Below, in pieces: positions 1-7,710 of a DNA stretch of 11,918 bases. A program made the position numbers and the translations under genes. Position 1 is the stretch's first letter. Every line of letters starts with the position of its first letter. The DNA is from DASZMJ01 sp035551935. Lineage in GTDB: Bacteria; Planctomycetota; Planctomycetia; Isosphaerales; Isosphaeraceae. Where the stretch lies: assembly GCA_035551935.1 (NCBI GenBank), contig DASZMJ010000655.1:1-11918 (forward strand), read 5' to 3'. The notes under the pieces are model-generated. The model made no database searches and was not told where the DNA came from. It was given only the letters and a program-made list of their open reading frames with translations.

Positions 1-55
1 CCCTCTCCCGGGGGGAGAGGGAGGACGTTTTACCCCCTCTCCCCCCGGGAGAGGG
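1..55. repeat. Paired GC-rich hairpins (LTPALSRGERG-type intergenic repeat)
   Basis: Two short perfect inverted repeats follow each other. CCCTCTCCC (1-9) pairs with GGGAGAGGG (13-21) across GGG, and the same nine-base arms recur at 35-43 and 47-55 across CCC. The tail continues as GCCGGGGTGAGGGTTTCTTG (56-75). Read on the minus strand, this block encodes the peptide LTPALSRGERG, which I recognise as a common false translation of a repeat found between genes in many GC-rich genomes. It probably acts as a transcript-end or processing hairpin for whatever lies to the left. The window edge may cut the element. Repeat identity is from memory; the hairpins are seen directly. Confidence 0.7.
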
Positions 56-168
56 CCGGGGTGAGGGTTTCTTGCCCGGCCTCAACATGCCAACGTAAGA
101 TGAGGCCGACGGCCTGTAGGACGACGAAGGGACGACGACCGAACTCAATGCGAAGGGAGTGACGACCC

Positions 169-1644
169 ATGGCGACCGCCACCGAACCGAGGCGCAAGAC
201 GCGCAAGTCGTTCCAGACGAAGATGCTCATCGACGGGCAGTGGCGCGACGGCGTCGAGGGCAAGACATTCGCCACGATCAACCCGGCGACCGAGGACGTC
301 ATCGCCGAGGTGGCCGAGGGGACCGCGGCCGACATCGACCTGGCCGTCAAGGCCGCCCGCAAGGCGTTCGACTCCGGTCCCTGGCGCAAGGTCGACGCCC
401 GCGACCGCGGCCGGATGCTCGGCAAGCTCGCCGACCTCATCGAGTCGCGGATCGACGAGCTGGCCGAGCTCGAGACGCTCGACAACGGCAAGCCGATCCG
501 CGAGAGCCGCAACGCCGACCTGCCGCTGGTCATCGACTGCCTGCGGTATTACGCCGGCTGGGCCGACAAGATCCACGGCCAGACGGTGCCGATCCGCGGC
601 AACTACTTCTGCTACACCAAGCGCGAGCCGGTCGGGGTCGTCGGGCAGATCATCCCGTGGAACTTCCCGATGCTGATGGTCGCCTGGAAGTGGGGCCCGG
701 CCCTCGCCGCGGGCTGCACGGTCGTGATGAAGCCGGCCGAACAGACCCCGCTGTCCTGCCTCCGCCTCGGCGAGCTGGCGCTCGAGGCCGGCATCCCGCC
801 GGGCGTCATCAACATCGTCCCCGGCTTCGGCGAGACGGCCGGCGACGCGCTGGTCAAGCACCCCGGCGTCGACAAGGTCGCCTTCACCGGCTCGACCGAG
901 GTCGGCCAGGTCATCATGCGTAACGCCGCCAACACCCTCAAGCGCGTGACCCTGGAGCTCGGCGGCAAGAGCCCCAACATCGTCTTCGCCGACGCGAACC
1001 TGGACGCGGCCGTCGACGGCTCGCTCGTCGGCCTCTACCTCAACCAGGGCCAGTGCTGCTGCGCCGGCAGCCGGCTGTTCGTGCAGGAGTCGGTCCACGA
1101 CGAGTTCGTCTCCAGGATCGCCGGCAAGGTCAAGGCCCGACGCCTCGGCGACCCCTTCGACCCCCAGACCGAGCAGGGGCCGCAAGTCGACAAGGCGCAG
1201 TTCGATAAGATCATGTCGTACATCGACAAGGGGAAGAAGCAGGGGGCCGCGTGCGTGACCGGCGGCAAGCGGCACGGCGCGAAGGGCTTCTTCATCGAGC
1301 CGACGATCTTCGACGGCGTGAAGGACGACATGGACATCGCCCGCGACGAGATCTTCGGCCCGGTGCTGTCGGTCATCAAGTTCAAGAACATCGACGAGGT
1401 CATCGAGCGGGCCAACGCGACGAACTACGGCCTGGCCGCGGCCGTCTGGACCCGCGACATCGGCAAGGCCCACGCCATTGCCGACCGCGTCCGCGCCGGC
1501 ACGGTCTGGGTCAACTGCTATGACGTCTTCGACGCCGCCGCGCCGTTCGGCGGCTTCAAACAGAGCGGCATCGGCCGCGAGCTGGGCGAGCGGGCCCTCG
1601 ACAACTACACCGAGCACAAGACCGTCACCGTCGCCCTCGACTGA
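169..1644 (+). CDS. NAD(P)+-dependent aldehyde dehydrogenase (ALDH1/2-like)
   Basis: A complete 491-residue aldehyde dehydrogenase, the normal length for the superfamily. It oxidises aldehydes to carboxylic acids with NAD(P)+ in the cytoplasm; the substrate cannot be read from sequence. Visible landmarks are IIPWNFPMLMVAWKWGP with N165 of the oxyanion hole, the cofactor-binding lysine K188 in VVMKPAEQTP, FTGSTEVG (239-246), general base E263 in LELGGKSPN, and the catalytic cysteine in GQCCCAGSR (295-302). The middle cysteine, C297, matches the nucleophile of animal ALDH2. EIFGPV (394-399) and the GGFKQSGIGRELG tail are also present. The triple-cysteine motif and GNYFCYTKREPVGVVGQ resemble the ALDH1/2 and betaine-aldehyde group more than succinate-semialdehyde enzymes. 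The ATG at 169 is chosen because AAGGGAG lies about ten bases upstream and the ALDH fold begins soon after. The gene stands alone, ending in a strong hairpin before the next start. Confidence 0.95.
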   Translation: MATATEPRRKTRKSFQTKMLIDGQWRDGVEGKTFATINPATEDVIAEVAEGTAADIDLAVKAARKAFDSGPWRKVDARDRGRMLGKLADLIESRIDELAELETLDNGKPIRESRNADLPLVIDCLRYYAGWADKIHGQTVPIRGNYFCYTKREPVGVVGQIIPWNFPMLMVAWKWGPALAAGCTVVMKPAEQTPLSCLRLGELALEAGIPPGVINIVPGFGETAGDALVKHPGVDKVAFTGSTEVGQVIMRNAANTLKRVTLELGGKSPNIVFADANLDAAVDGSLVGLYLNQGQCCCAGSRLFVQESVHDEFVSRIAGKVKARRLGDPFDPQTEQGPQVDKAQFDKIMSYIDKGKKQGAACVTGGKRHGAKGFFIEPTIFDGVKDDMDIARDEIFGPVLSVIKFKNIDEVIERANATNYGLAAAVWTRDIGKAHAIADRVRAGTVWVNCYDVFDAAAPFGGFKQSGIGRELGERALDNYTEHKTVTVALD

Positions 1645-1653
1645 ATCCTTCCT

Positions 1654-1705
1654 CGCGCGGCCGGCCCCGGTGCCGGCCGCGCGGGGGATGGGTGGCCACT
1701 TTTTG
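1654..1705 (+). terminator. GC hairpin followed by a T tract, downstream of the aldehyde dehydrogenase
   Basis: Ten bases after the stop codon, CGCGCGGCCGGC (1654-1665) pairs perfectly with GCCGGCCGCGCG (1672-1683) around a six-base loop. A run of five T lies at 1701-1705. The T run is separated from the stem by a G-rich spacer, so this is not a textbook intrinsic terminator. The very stable 12-bp stem would still be expected to block or end transcripts. It implies that the following membrane-protein gene is a separate transcription unit. Confidence 0.55.
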
Positions 1706-1723
1706 ACTCGATAAGGTCCCCCC

Positions 1724-2347
1724 ATGTCGATGGAATCCGGGCCCCGCGACAACCCCTTCGCCCCGCCCCGCGCCCGAGCCGAGTCGTGGCGGCCGGCGGC
1801 GACGAACGTGCGGCCGACGTCGGGAACCGTCTTCGGCGTCCTCAATATCATCTTCGGCGCCCTGACCCTGGTCTTCGTGCCGATCGGCCTGGCGGTTCTC
1901 CTCGCCGGCAACACCCCCAAGGGCGCCAACCCCGTCACCGACGTCATGGCCGAGAACCCGACCTACTTCGCGATCAACGTCACCAGCTCGGCCGTCGCCA
2001 TCGTCGCCCACGTGGTGCTCCTGGCCTCGGGCATCGGCCTGCTCCAGGGCCGGCCGTACGGCCGGACCCTGGCGATCGGCTTCGCCTGGTACGCCCTCGT
2101 GATGGTGGTCGTCAACTTCGTCGTCTTCCTGACGTTCCTCTACCGGCCGCTCTCGGACCTGTACGCGAAGGCCGTCACCCCGGCCGACATCGGGGCGGCG
2201 TTGGGGGGCCTGATCGGCGGCTTCGCCGGTCCGTTGATCTACCCGATCTTCCCGGGCCTCATGCTCTACTTCATGACCCGTCCCCATGTCGTCGCCTACT
2301 ACTCGGGGCGCAAGCCATACGGCCATGACACCCTCGACGCCTTCTGA
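1724..2347 (+). CDS. Small four-helix membrane protein, function unknown
   Basis: A 207-residue protein that I do not recognise as a named family. The N-terminus is polar and proline-rich and contains DNPFAPP (9-15), a start style common among planctomycete membrane proteins. Four hydrophobic stretches are visible, at about 36-62, 86-107, 114-140 and 160-184. The segment between the first two (62-85) is hydrophilic. The tail is short and polar. There is no signal-peptide cleavage site or catalytic motif. ATAAGG at 1711-1716 sits seven bases before the ATG and supports this start. The stop codon lies inside the next gene, whose likely ATG is 23 bases upstream, so the two are probably translated together. 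It may help anchor or assemble the HEAT proteins encoded behind it; this is inferred from gene order only. Confidence 0.8.
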   Translation: MSMESGPRDNPFAPPRARAESWRPAATNVRPTSGTVFGVLNIIFGALTLVFVPIGLAVLLAGNTPKGANPVTDVMAENPTYFAINVTSSAVAIVAHVVLLASGIGLLQGRPYGRTLAIGFAWYALVMVVVNFVVFLTFLYRPLSDLYAKAVTPADIGAALGGLIGGFAGPLIYPIFPGLMLYFMTRPHVVAYYSGRKPYGHDTLDAF

Positions 2348-3533
2348 CCGGCCCGGCCCGGCCGCGCGCGGGGCGCGGCTGGCGGAGATCCGTTCCATCA
2401 ACGACGACGCGATCGTCGTCGCGCGGGCCGAGGACCACCGCCGCCGGGCTCGTCGCCTCTGGTGGTGGCTCGGCGGCGCGGCACTCGCCCTGGGCTCCCT
2501 CGTGGGCCTGGCCCAGATCCAGCGAGTGATCCTGCGGGCCCGCCGGGCGACGTCCGAGGGACCCATCGCCAACCCGACCCTTCCGGGGACATCCAAGGTC
2601 CCCGTCGCGGCGGGCTACGTCGGCCGTGGCCGGCGGCTCGGCCCGGACGCCGACCCGGGCAAGGACATCGCGGCGCTGGCCGACCCCGACCCCGAGGTCC
2701 GGCGGGCGGCCGCGGGCCGGCTCGGCTCCAATTACCCGGCGGCGAGGCTCGACCCCACCGCCATCGGCAACGCGCTGCTGAAGGCCCTCAAGGACCCGGA
2801 CGAGGGCGTCCGGATCGAGGCCGCCGGCTCTCTGGCGGCGGCCTCCGGCCAGTTCTCCTTGCTCCGCTACCACGACCCCAAGGCCGTGATGGTGGCCACA
2901 AACGCGCTCCTGGAACTGCTCCTGGACGAGAGCCCGAAGGTCCGCGAGGCCGCCCTCCTGGCCCTCGACACGCTGATGCCCGACCCCGAGAACGTCGCCC
3001 GGCTGAAGCCGCTACTCGAGGACGCGGACCCCGCCGTCCGGATGGCCGCCGCCGCCCTGATCGTCCGCCTCGGCGATGGCGAGGTCGCGGCCGACGCCCT
3101 GGCCGACGCCTATGACCTGGAGCATCAACGCTTCCCGTCCCCAACATCCTTGGAACACCTGAAGACCCTCGGCCGGAGGTTCTGGGGCCCCGGCCCGCAT
3201 CAGCAGGGGCCGATCCTCGCGGCCCTCGTCGACGGCCTGACCGAACCCGATTGCCCGACCCGTCGAGCCGCCGCGCTCGGCCTGGCGGACCTCGGCCGGA
3301 TGGACTTCGACTCGGACAAGGTGGCCGACGCCCTCGCGGCCATCCTCCGCACCAGCCCCGACCTCGCCCGCCGCAGCCGCGCCCTCAATCTCCTCCGCTC
3401 CATCGCCGCCGATACCCCCTCCGTCCGCGACGCCCTCCGCTTCGTTGCTAAGTCCGACCCCGACCCGCGGCTGCGGGCCGACGCGGCCGGCGACCCTCGC
3501 CTCAACAAAGGGAAGGCGAATGGGGCACCCTGA
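2325..3533 (+). CDS. Membrane-anchored HEAT-repeat protein (first of a tandem pair)
   Basis: A 402-residue protein of unknown partner. Residues 22-50 form a charged signature, IRSINDDA followed by an arginine-rich stretch ending RRLWWWLGG. One membrane helix follows at about 46-64. After a proline- and glycine-rich linker, HEAT-type helical repeats run to the C-terminus; unit starts include DPEVRRAAAGRLG, DEGVRIEAAGSLAAA, SPKVREAALLALDTL, DPAVRMAAAALIVRLGDG and PTRRAAALGLADLG. HEAT arrays are protein-binding scaffolds, so a docking role at the membrane is the reasonable guess. By the positive-inside rule the short arginine-rich N-terminus should be cytoplasmic and the repeats on the other side. 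The ATG at 2325 is chosen over one at 2286 because its frame aligns with the start of the paralogue behind it, and the extra 13 residues overlap the previous gene deeply. It overlaps both neighbours, as in a coupled operon. Confidence 0.8.
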   Translation: MTPSTPSDRPGPAARGARLAEIRSINDDAIVVARAEDHRRRARRLWWWLGGAALALGSLVGLAQIQRVILRARRATSEGPIANPTLPGTSKVPVAAGYVGRGRRLGPDADPGKDIAALADPDPEVRRAAAGRLGSNYPAARLDPTAIGNALLKALKDPDEGVRIEAAGSLAAASGQFSLLRYHDPKAVMVATNALLELLLDESPKVREAALLALDTLMPDPENVARLKPLLEDADPAVRMAAAALIVRLGDGEVAADALADAYDLEHQRFPSPTSLEHLKTLGRRFWGPGPHQQGPILAALVDGLTEPDCPTRRAAALGLADLGRMDFDSDKVADALAAILRTSPDLARRSRALNLLRSIAADTPSVRDALRFVAKSDPDPRLRADAAGDPRLNKGKANGAP

Positions 3534-4785
3534 TCTCCAACCGACGCCCCCCGACCCGCCCGATTCCGTCCCGTTCGCGGCCCGGATGGCGGCGATCCGT
3601 TCCATCAACGACGAGGCGACCGTCCTCGCGCAGGCGGAGGATCGCCGCCGTCGGGCCCACCGGCGTTGGTGGCGGTTCGGCGGCCTTCTCGCCCTCGCCG
3701 TCATCGCCTGGGGACTGGCACAGATCCCACGCGCCTGGGTCCGGACCTGGTGGGTCGCCCTCGTCGGGCCGGACCGGCCGGAGCCGCCCCCGCCGGTTGT
3801 CGTGGAGACCAGGCCCGTCGTTCGGCCGCGCGGAGTCCAACGACGAAGGAGCGTGAGCTTCACACCGGACGACCTGAAGTCCACCGACCCGGCCGTCCGT
3901 CGGAAGGCACTCGACTGGTTTCTCCGCACGGCAATGCCACCGGAGTCGAAGTGCGAGGCCCTTGTCGCCGCCCTCAAGGACCCGGACGAGAAGGTCCGCG
4001 AGCTGGCCGCAACCTTGCTCGCGAAGGAGGTAGTCTACTGGGCCACGGATGTCAGGCAGAACGCCGGGCTCCTGGATGCTGCCGCCCCGGCCCTGCTCGG
4101 CGTGCTCTCGGACGATAGCCCTCGGGTGCGCGAGGACGTTCTGATCGGACTCGGCGAGATCCTGCCCGTCAGGATGGCACTGACCTCGCTCGGCGGGGAC
4201 GTGCCCGCCACAGAGGCACCGGCCGCGGTCAAGGCCTTGCTCAAGGACCCGGACCCCGCCGTCCGCCTGGCCGCCGCCGCGTTGCTGGTCAAAGTCGGCG
4301 ACGGACACGTCGCCGTCGACGTGCTGAGCGAAGCCTACGACCGGGAGAAACTCGTTTTTATCAATAACTATGTGATCGGCGATTTGAGGGGGGTCGGCTA
4401 TACCGCCTGGGCCCAACGACATGGGGAGCAAATGCCGTTGCTGGGGGTCCTGATCGACGCCCTCAAGGAGCCTGACCGGGCTGTCCGTCGCGCCGCGGCC
4501 CGGGCCTTGGCCGACGTCGGCCGGATGGACCCCGCCAATAGCCTTGCCCACGACACGGACGACGTCGCGGACGTCCTCATCTCGATCCTGGCCAGGAGCC
4601 GCGACGTCAACCTCCGCTGCCGGGCGATCGAGTCCCTCAGACCGATCGTGTCCGCACCCGACCGGATCGCCAAGGCTCTCCGCGCCGCGGCCGGGGACCC
4701 CGACCCGAGCGTCGCCGCGACCGCGGTCAACTACTTCCGCATCCGCGAGCAGGAGGCCCAACAACGGGCCGCCGGCAAGCCTTGA
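3520..4785 (+). CDS. Membrane-anchored HEAT-repeat protein (second of a tandem pair)
   Basis: A 421-residue paralogue of the preceding gene with the same plan. The charged signature IRSINDEA is at residues 26-33 and RRRRAHRRWWRFGG at 42-55. A membrane helix lies at about 53-68, followed by a proline-rich linker and HEAT units such as DPAVRRKALDWFL, DEKVRELAATLLAKE, SPRVREDVLIGLGEI, DPAVRLAAAALLVKVGDG and RAVRRAAARALADVGRMD. The GDG that ends the fourth unit and the GRMD near the end are kept in both copies, so the whole architecture was duplicated. The ATG at 3520 is supported by AAAGGGAAGG just upstream and overlaps the previous gene by 14 bases. A frame opening at 3445 is a shadow extension inside the previous gene. 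The gene ends directly before a long inverted repeat. No enzymatic motif was seen. Confidence 0.82.
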   Translation: MGHPDLQPTPPDPPDSVPFAARMAAIRSINDEATVLAQAEDRRRRAHRRWWRFGGLLALAVIAWGLAQIPRAWVRTWWVALVGPDRPEPPPPVVVETRPVVRPRGVQRRRSVSFTPDDLKSTDPAVRRKALDWFLRTAMPPESKCEALVAALKDPDEKVRELAATLLAKEVVYWATDVRQNAGLLDAAAPALLGVLSDDSPRVREDVLIGLGEILPVRMALTSLGGDVPATEAPAAVKALLKDPDPAVRLAAAALLVKVGDGHVAVDVLSEAYDREKLVFINNYVIGDLRGVGYTAWAQRHGEQMPLLGVLIDALKEPDRAVRRAAARALADVGRMDPANSLAHDTDDVADVLISILARSRDVNLRCRAIESLRPIVSAPDRIAKALRAAAGDPDPSVAATAVNYFRIREQEAQQRAAGKP

Positions 4786-4787
4786 TC

Positions 4788-4858
4788 CCGTAAGGTCCGC
4801 TATTGCGGACCATCTTTTCGAAATAGGAAAAGATGGTCCGCAATAGCGGATCCTACGG
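4788..4858. terminator. Long nested inverted repeat between convergent genes (bidirectional terminator or repeat element)
   Basis: A perfect 24-bp inverted repeat (4796-4819 with 4827-4850) encloses the loop GAAATAG. Weaker pairing extends outward through CCGTAAGG and its partner CCTACGG to about 4858. Each arm is itself a small palindrome: GGTCCGC TATT GCGGACC on the left and its mirror on the right. Single strands could therefore form one long hairpin or two short ones. The arms adjoin the loop with CTTTTC and GAAAAG, giving short T runs on both strands. It fills nearly the whole 77-base gap between the second HEAT gene and serA, which converge, so a two-way terminator is the simplest reading. 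It could also be a dispersed palindromic element adopted for this role. Confidence 0.75.
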
Positions 4859-4862
4859 ATGT

Positions 4863-6497
4863 TCACGGCCCGAGCCACGGAGGGGTGGCGCCGGCCTCGG
4901 GGAGGCGGATGAGGCTGACGGAGAGGATGTCGGGGTGGTCGCGGACGGCGTCGAGGGCGTCGGCGGGGGGGACGCTGTCGAGGTTGACGACGCCGATGGC
5001 CTCGCCGCCGGGCTGCTTGCGGCCGACGTTCATCTGCGCGATGTTGACGCCGTGGGCGCCGAAGGTCGTGCCGATGAAGCCGATCAGGCCGGGCCGGTCG
5101 TGGTGCGTGAAGACGAGCAAATTGCCGTCGAGGTGGGCGTCGAGGTGGTAGGGCCCCAGCCTCACGAGCCGGACGTACTGCTTGCCGAAGAGGGTGCCGG
5201 CGGCAAGGTAGCTCTTGCGGTCGGTCTCGACCTCGGCCTGGATCATCGTGCCGAAGTCGCCGGTCTCGTGCGAGACCTCCTCGACCAGCGCGATCCCGCG
5301 CTCTCGGGCCATGTATTCGGCGTTGACGAGGTTGACCTGCTGGTCGAGTGCCGCCTCCATCCAGCCGGCGGCGAAGCTGGCGGTGATCAGCCTCGTGTTC
5401 TTGCCGGCGACCTCGCCGCGGTAGCGGAGCGTGGCCCCCTTGACCGTGCCGCGGTCCATCTGGGCGTGGAGCATGCCGAGCCGTCGGCCGAGGTCGAGGT
5501 AGAGCCGCAGGTCGTCGAGCTCGGCACGGTCGAGCGTTGGCATGTTGACGGAGAAGCGGACCTGCCCCTTGGCGAAGAAGTCGGAGAGCAGCCGCGCGGC
5601 CTCGACGGCCACCGAGACCTGGGCCTCCTCGGTCGAAGCGCCGAGGTGGGGGGTTACGAGCACGTTGGGATGCTTGATCAGCGGGTGGTCGGCCGGCGGC
5701 GGCTCGGGATCGAAGACGTCGATGGCCGCGCCGGCGACCTTGCCGCTGTCGAGGGCCTTCACGAGCGCCGCCTCGTCGATCAGGCCGCCGCGGGCGCAGT
5801 TGATGATGCGGACGCCGGCCTTCATCCGATCGAGCGCCGCGGCGTCGACGACGTTGCGGGTCTCGGCCGAGAGCGGCGTGTGCAACGTGATGTAGTCGCA
5901 GCGGCCCCAGAGGTCGTCGAGCCGCGGCACGCTCTCGATGCCCAGCTCCAGCGCCCGCTCGGCCGAGAGGAACGGGTCAAAGCCCAGGACGGTCATCCCG
6001 AACCCCTGCGCCCGCTTCGCCACGGCCAGGCCGACGCGGCCGGTGCCGACGATGCCGAGGATCTTGCCCTCGAGCTGGGTGCCGGTGAACTTGTTGCGGT
6101 CCCAGCGGCCGCTTTTCAGGCTGTCGTTGGCCTTGGCGACGTTGCGGGAGAGGGCGAGCATCAGGGCCATGGTGTGCTCGGCCGTGGAGACGGTGTTGCC
6201 CCCCGGCGTGTTCATCACGACGATCCCGCCCCGGGTGGCGGCGGGCACGTCGATGTTGTCGACGCCGACGCCGGCGCGGACGATCGCCTTGAGGCGGCCT
6301 TGGTCCGCCAGGACGTCGGCGGTGAGCTGGGTGCCCGAGCGGATGACGATCCCGTCGGCCTCGGCCAATGCGGCCTTCAAGGCGGGGGGATCGCCGGCGA
6401 GCTTGGTGGCCACGACGACCTCCAGGCCCGGCTCGGCGCGGAGCAGTTGCAGACCTTCCTCGGCGAGCTTGTCAGTGACGAGGACGCGATGCGACAC
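4863..6497 (-). CDS. serA: D-3-phosphoglycerate dehydrogenase, long form with ACT domain
   Basis: A 544-residue SerA that oxidises 3-phosphoglycerate to 3-phosphohydroxypyruvate with NAD+, the first step of phosphorylated serine synthesis. The substrate domain starts at VTDKLAEEGL. The nucleotide domain carries GTGRVG (151-156) and D174 at the end of the second strand, which favours NAD. The catalytic set of the 2-hydroxyacid dehydrogenase family is present: R236 in NCARGGLID, E265 in FDPEPP and H284 in TPHLGAS. A middle regulatory domain spans about 320-450. A C-terminal ACT domain from about 459 (LLVFTHHDRPGLIGFIGTTF) is the usual serine-feedback site. This matches the roughly 525-residue long type known from Bacillus and mycobacteria. 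The GTG at 6497 is chosen because the fold starts there and GGAG lies about nine bases upstream. An open frame to 6974 adds only arginine-rich shadow sequence. It is the last gene of a minus-strand set, 65 bases after the S51 gene. Confidence 0.95.
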   Translation of the reverse strand: MSHRVLVTDKLAEEGLQLLRAEPGLEVVVATKLAGDPPALKAALAEADGIVIRSGTQLTADVLADQGRLKAIVRAGVGVDNIDVPAATRGGIVVMNTPGGNTVSTAEHTMALMLALSRNVAKANDSLKSGRWDRNKFTGTQLEGKILGIVGTGRVGLAVAKRAQGFGMTVLGFDPFLSAERALELGIESVPRLDDLWGRCDYITLHTPLSAETRNVVDAAALDRMKAGVRIINCARGGLIDEAALVKALDSGKVAGAAIDVFDPEPPPADHPLIKHPNVLVTPHLGASTEEAQVSVAVEAARLLSDFFAKGQVRFSVNMPTLDRAELDDLRLYLDLGRRLGMLHAQMDRGTVKGATLRYRGEVAGKNTRLITASFAAGWMEAALDQQVNLVNAEYMARERGIALVEEVSHETGDFGTMIQAEVETDRKSYLAAGTLFGKQYVRLVRLGPYHLDAHLDGNLLVFTHHDRPGLIGFIGTTFGAHGVNIAQMNVGRKQPGGEAIGVVNLDSVPPADALDAVRDHPDILSVSLIRLPEAGATPPWLGP

Positions 6498-6562
6498 GCG
6501 GCGACTCCGGGGATGCGGTGGCGATGGTGGTGCACGGCGGGGACGGCGGCGGACGTCCGGGA

Positions 6563-7591
6563 TCAATGCTCCCGCGCGACCGCGGCCTCCGCCGGGGGCA
6601 ACAGGCCCTTGTCGAGATGATATCGCATCCCGGCCCGCAGGATAAACCGCCGGGGCTCGAGGGCCCCGTCGGCGACCTTGGGCTTCTCGGCGGCATGCTC
6701 TGCGACCTTCTGGTCGGCCGCCTTGGCGTCGGCGCCGTCCCTGGGGGCGTCTTTGTCGCTGGGCCCCTTGACGACCTCCGCGTCCTTGTCCGTCGCGGCC
6801 GGCTTCGGGGCCCCGGCCTTGGCGGCCTCGGCGAGCTTGCGGGCGTCGAGGACCACCACGCTGCTCGGGCCGATGACCTCGAACTCGCGACCCGAGACGA
6901 CCACCGCCGTCAACTCGTCGATGCCGACGCCGAGGAGCGTCGGGTGCTCGAGCACCGTGGCCTTGAGCCGCCACTCGCGATTCCGCTTGAGGAAGTGCTG
7001 GTCCACGATCGCGTCGGGCCAGAGGCCGAGCCCCTGCGCCATGATGGGCTGCATGGGGGCGGCGCGGCGATTGACGCCGGCGATCATCATCTGGGACATG
7101 ACCGCGGCGCCGGCGCTGGTGCCGGCGACGATGCCGCCGCCCTGGAACCGACGGCGGATCGCCTCGGGGACGCCGGTCCCCTTCAGCGCGGTCATCAGGC
7201 GGGTCTGGCTGCCGCCGCGGATCCAGATCAGGTCGGCCTTGGCGACGGTCTCGACGGCCTTCGTCGGGTCGGCGAGGTCCAGGGCCGTGATGTCCTCGGC
7301 GCCGGCGGCTTGCCAGCGGTCGACGAGCAAGGTTCCGGCCTTCGGGTCGTTCGACGCCTGCGGCAACGCGACGACGTGGATCTTCGGCCCGCCGGCCAAG
7401 TCGAGGACCTGGCGGCGCATCTCGACGTTCATCGCGCCGCCGCCGATGATGACCAGCCGACCCTTCGGCGGCATCGTCGGCATCGGCGAGCCCTCGTCCG
7501 CGGCGTGCAGCCGCGTCGGGGAGAGGATCGCTGCGAGGGTGAGGGCCAGCAGCCCGGCGCCGACGGCCCCCTTGCGGGCATGGATGCTCAT
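6563..7591 (-). CDS. Peptidase S51 family protein, cyanophycinase-like, with signal peptide
   Basis: A 342-residue protein of the S51 (cyanophycinase/peptidase E) family, serine hydrolases with a class I amidotransferase-like fold. Residues 1-30 are a signal peptide: basic start, hydrophobic core LLALTLAAIL, probable cut after LHA. The core shows GRLVIIGGG (44-52), IRGGSQTRL (124-132), the nucleophile elbow GTSAGA with S159, and DQHFLKRNREWRL (197-209). D197-Q198-H199 and R203, R205, R208 match the spacing of the aspartate, histidine and arginines that bind beta-Asp-Arg substrate in Synechocystis CphB. This supports a cyanophycinase-type active site over plain peptidase E. A roughly 60-residue Ala/Lys/Asp-rich stretch (about 252-311) splits the last two strands. 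No cyanophycin synthetase gene is nearby, so the natural substrate is uncertain. The ATG at 7591 gives a clean signal peptide; earlier in-frame ATGs at 7651 and 7690 would spoil it. Confidence 0.85.
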   Translation of the reverse strand: MSIHARKGAVGAGLLALTLAAILSPTRLHAADEGSPMPTMPPKGRLVIIGGGAMNVEMRRQVLDLAGGPKIHVVALPQASNDPKAGTLLVDRWQAAGAEDITALDLADPTKAVETVAKADLIWIRGGSQTRLMTALKGTGVPEAIRRRFQGGGIVAGTSAGAAVMSQMMIAGVNRRAAPMQPIMAQGLGLWPDAIVDQHFLKRNREWRLKATVLEHPTLLGVGIDELTAVVVSGREFEVIGPSSVVVLDARKLAEAAKAGAPKPAATDKDAEVVKGPSDKDAPRDGADAKAADQKVAEHAAEKPKVADGALEPRRFILRAGMRYHLDKGLLPPAEAAVAREH

Positions 7592-7671
7592 CGGGGCATT
7601 CCGGATTCGGTGGGAGGGTGAGGATCGCGCCGATCTCCTATCGAAGATCATCGGCAATCCGCCCCGTCCCG

Positions 7672-7700
7672 TCGATAGGGTTTGTCTCATGCTTGTTCAA
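7672..7700 (-). promoter_or_regulatory. Candidate sigma-70-type promoter for the S51-serA genes
   Basis: On the minus strand, TTGAAC (7700-7695) and TATCGA (7677-7672) are separated by 17 bases, about 80 bases upstream of the S51 start. The -35 box matches four of six consensus bases and the -10 box only three. It lies in the 119-base gap after the aminotransferase stop, which is long enough for an internal promoter. In a genome this GC-rich such a match is weak evidence. Confidence 0.22.
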
Positions 7701-7710
7701 TCGGTCTCGT

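Noticed and set aside
1..60. CRISPR-like repetition at the left edge
   Set aside because: Only two short units with hairpin arms and no spacers of regular length; it fits a GC-rich intergenic repeat.
145..1947. Long minus-strand frame (600 codons) opposite the aldehyde dehydrogenase
   Set aside because: Shadow of GC-biased codons; it crosses the aldehyde dehydrogenase stop and hairpin and has no family features.
4788..4858. Miniature transposable element
   Set aside because: The inverted repeat is almost continuous with a seven-base loop; there is no internal body and no clear target duplication, so terminator or palindromic repeat is more likely.
4833..6620. Long open frame (595 codons) on the plus strand opposite serA
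   Set aside because: It is antisense to a clear SerA and composed mostly of Gly, Ala, Val, Asp and Arg, as expected for the opposite strand of GC-rich coding DNA.
6498..6974. N-terminal extension of the serA frame to 703 codons
   Set aside because: The extra part overlaps the S51 gene and is low-complexity Arg/Gly sequence; the SerA fold begins at the GTG at 6497.
6563..7591. Cyanophycin metabolism cluster
   Set aside because: No cyanophycin synthetase or isoaspartyl dipeptidase lies in the window; one S51 gene is not enough.
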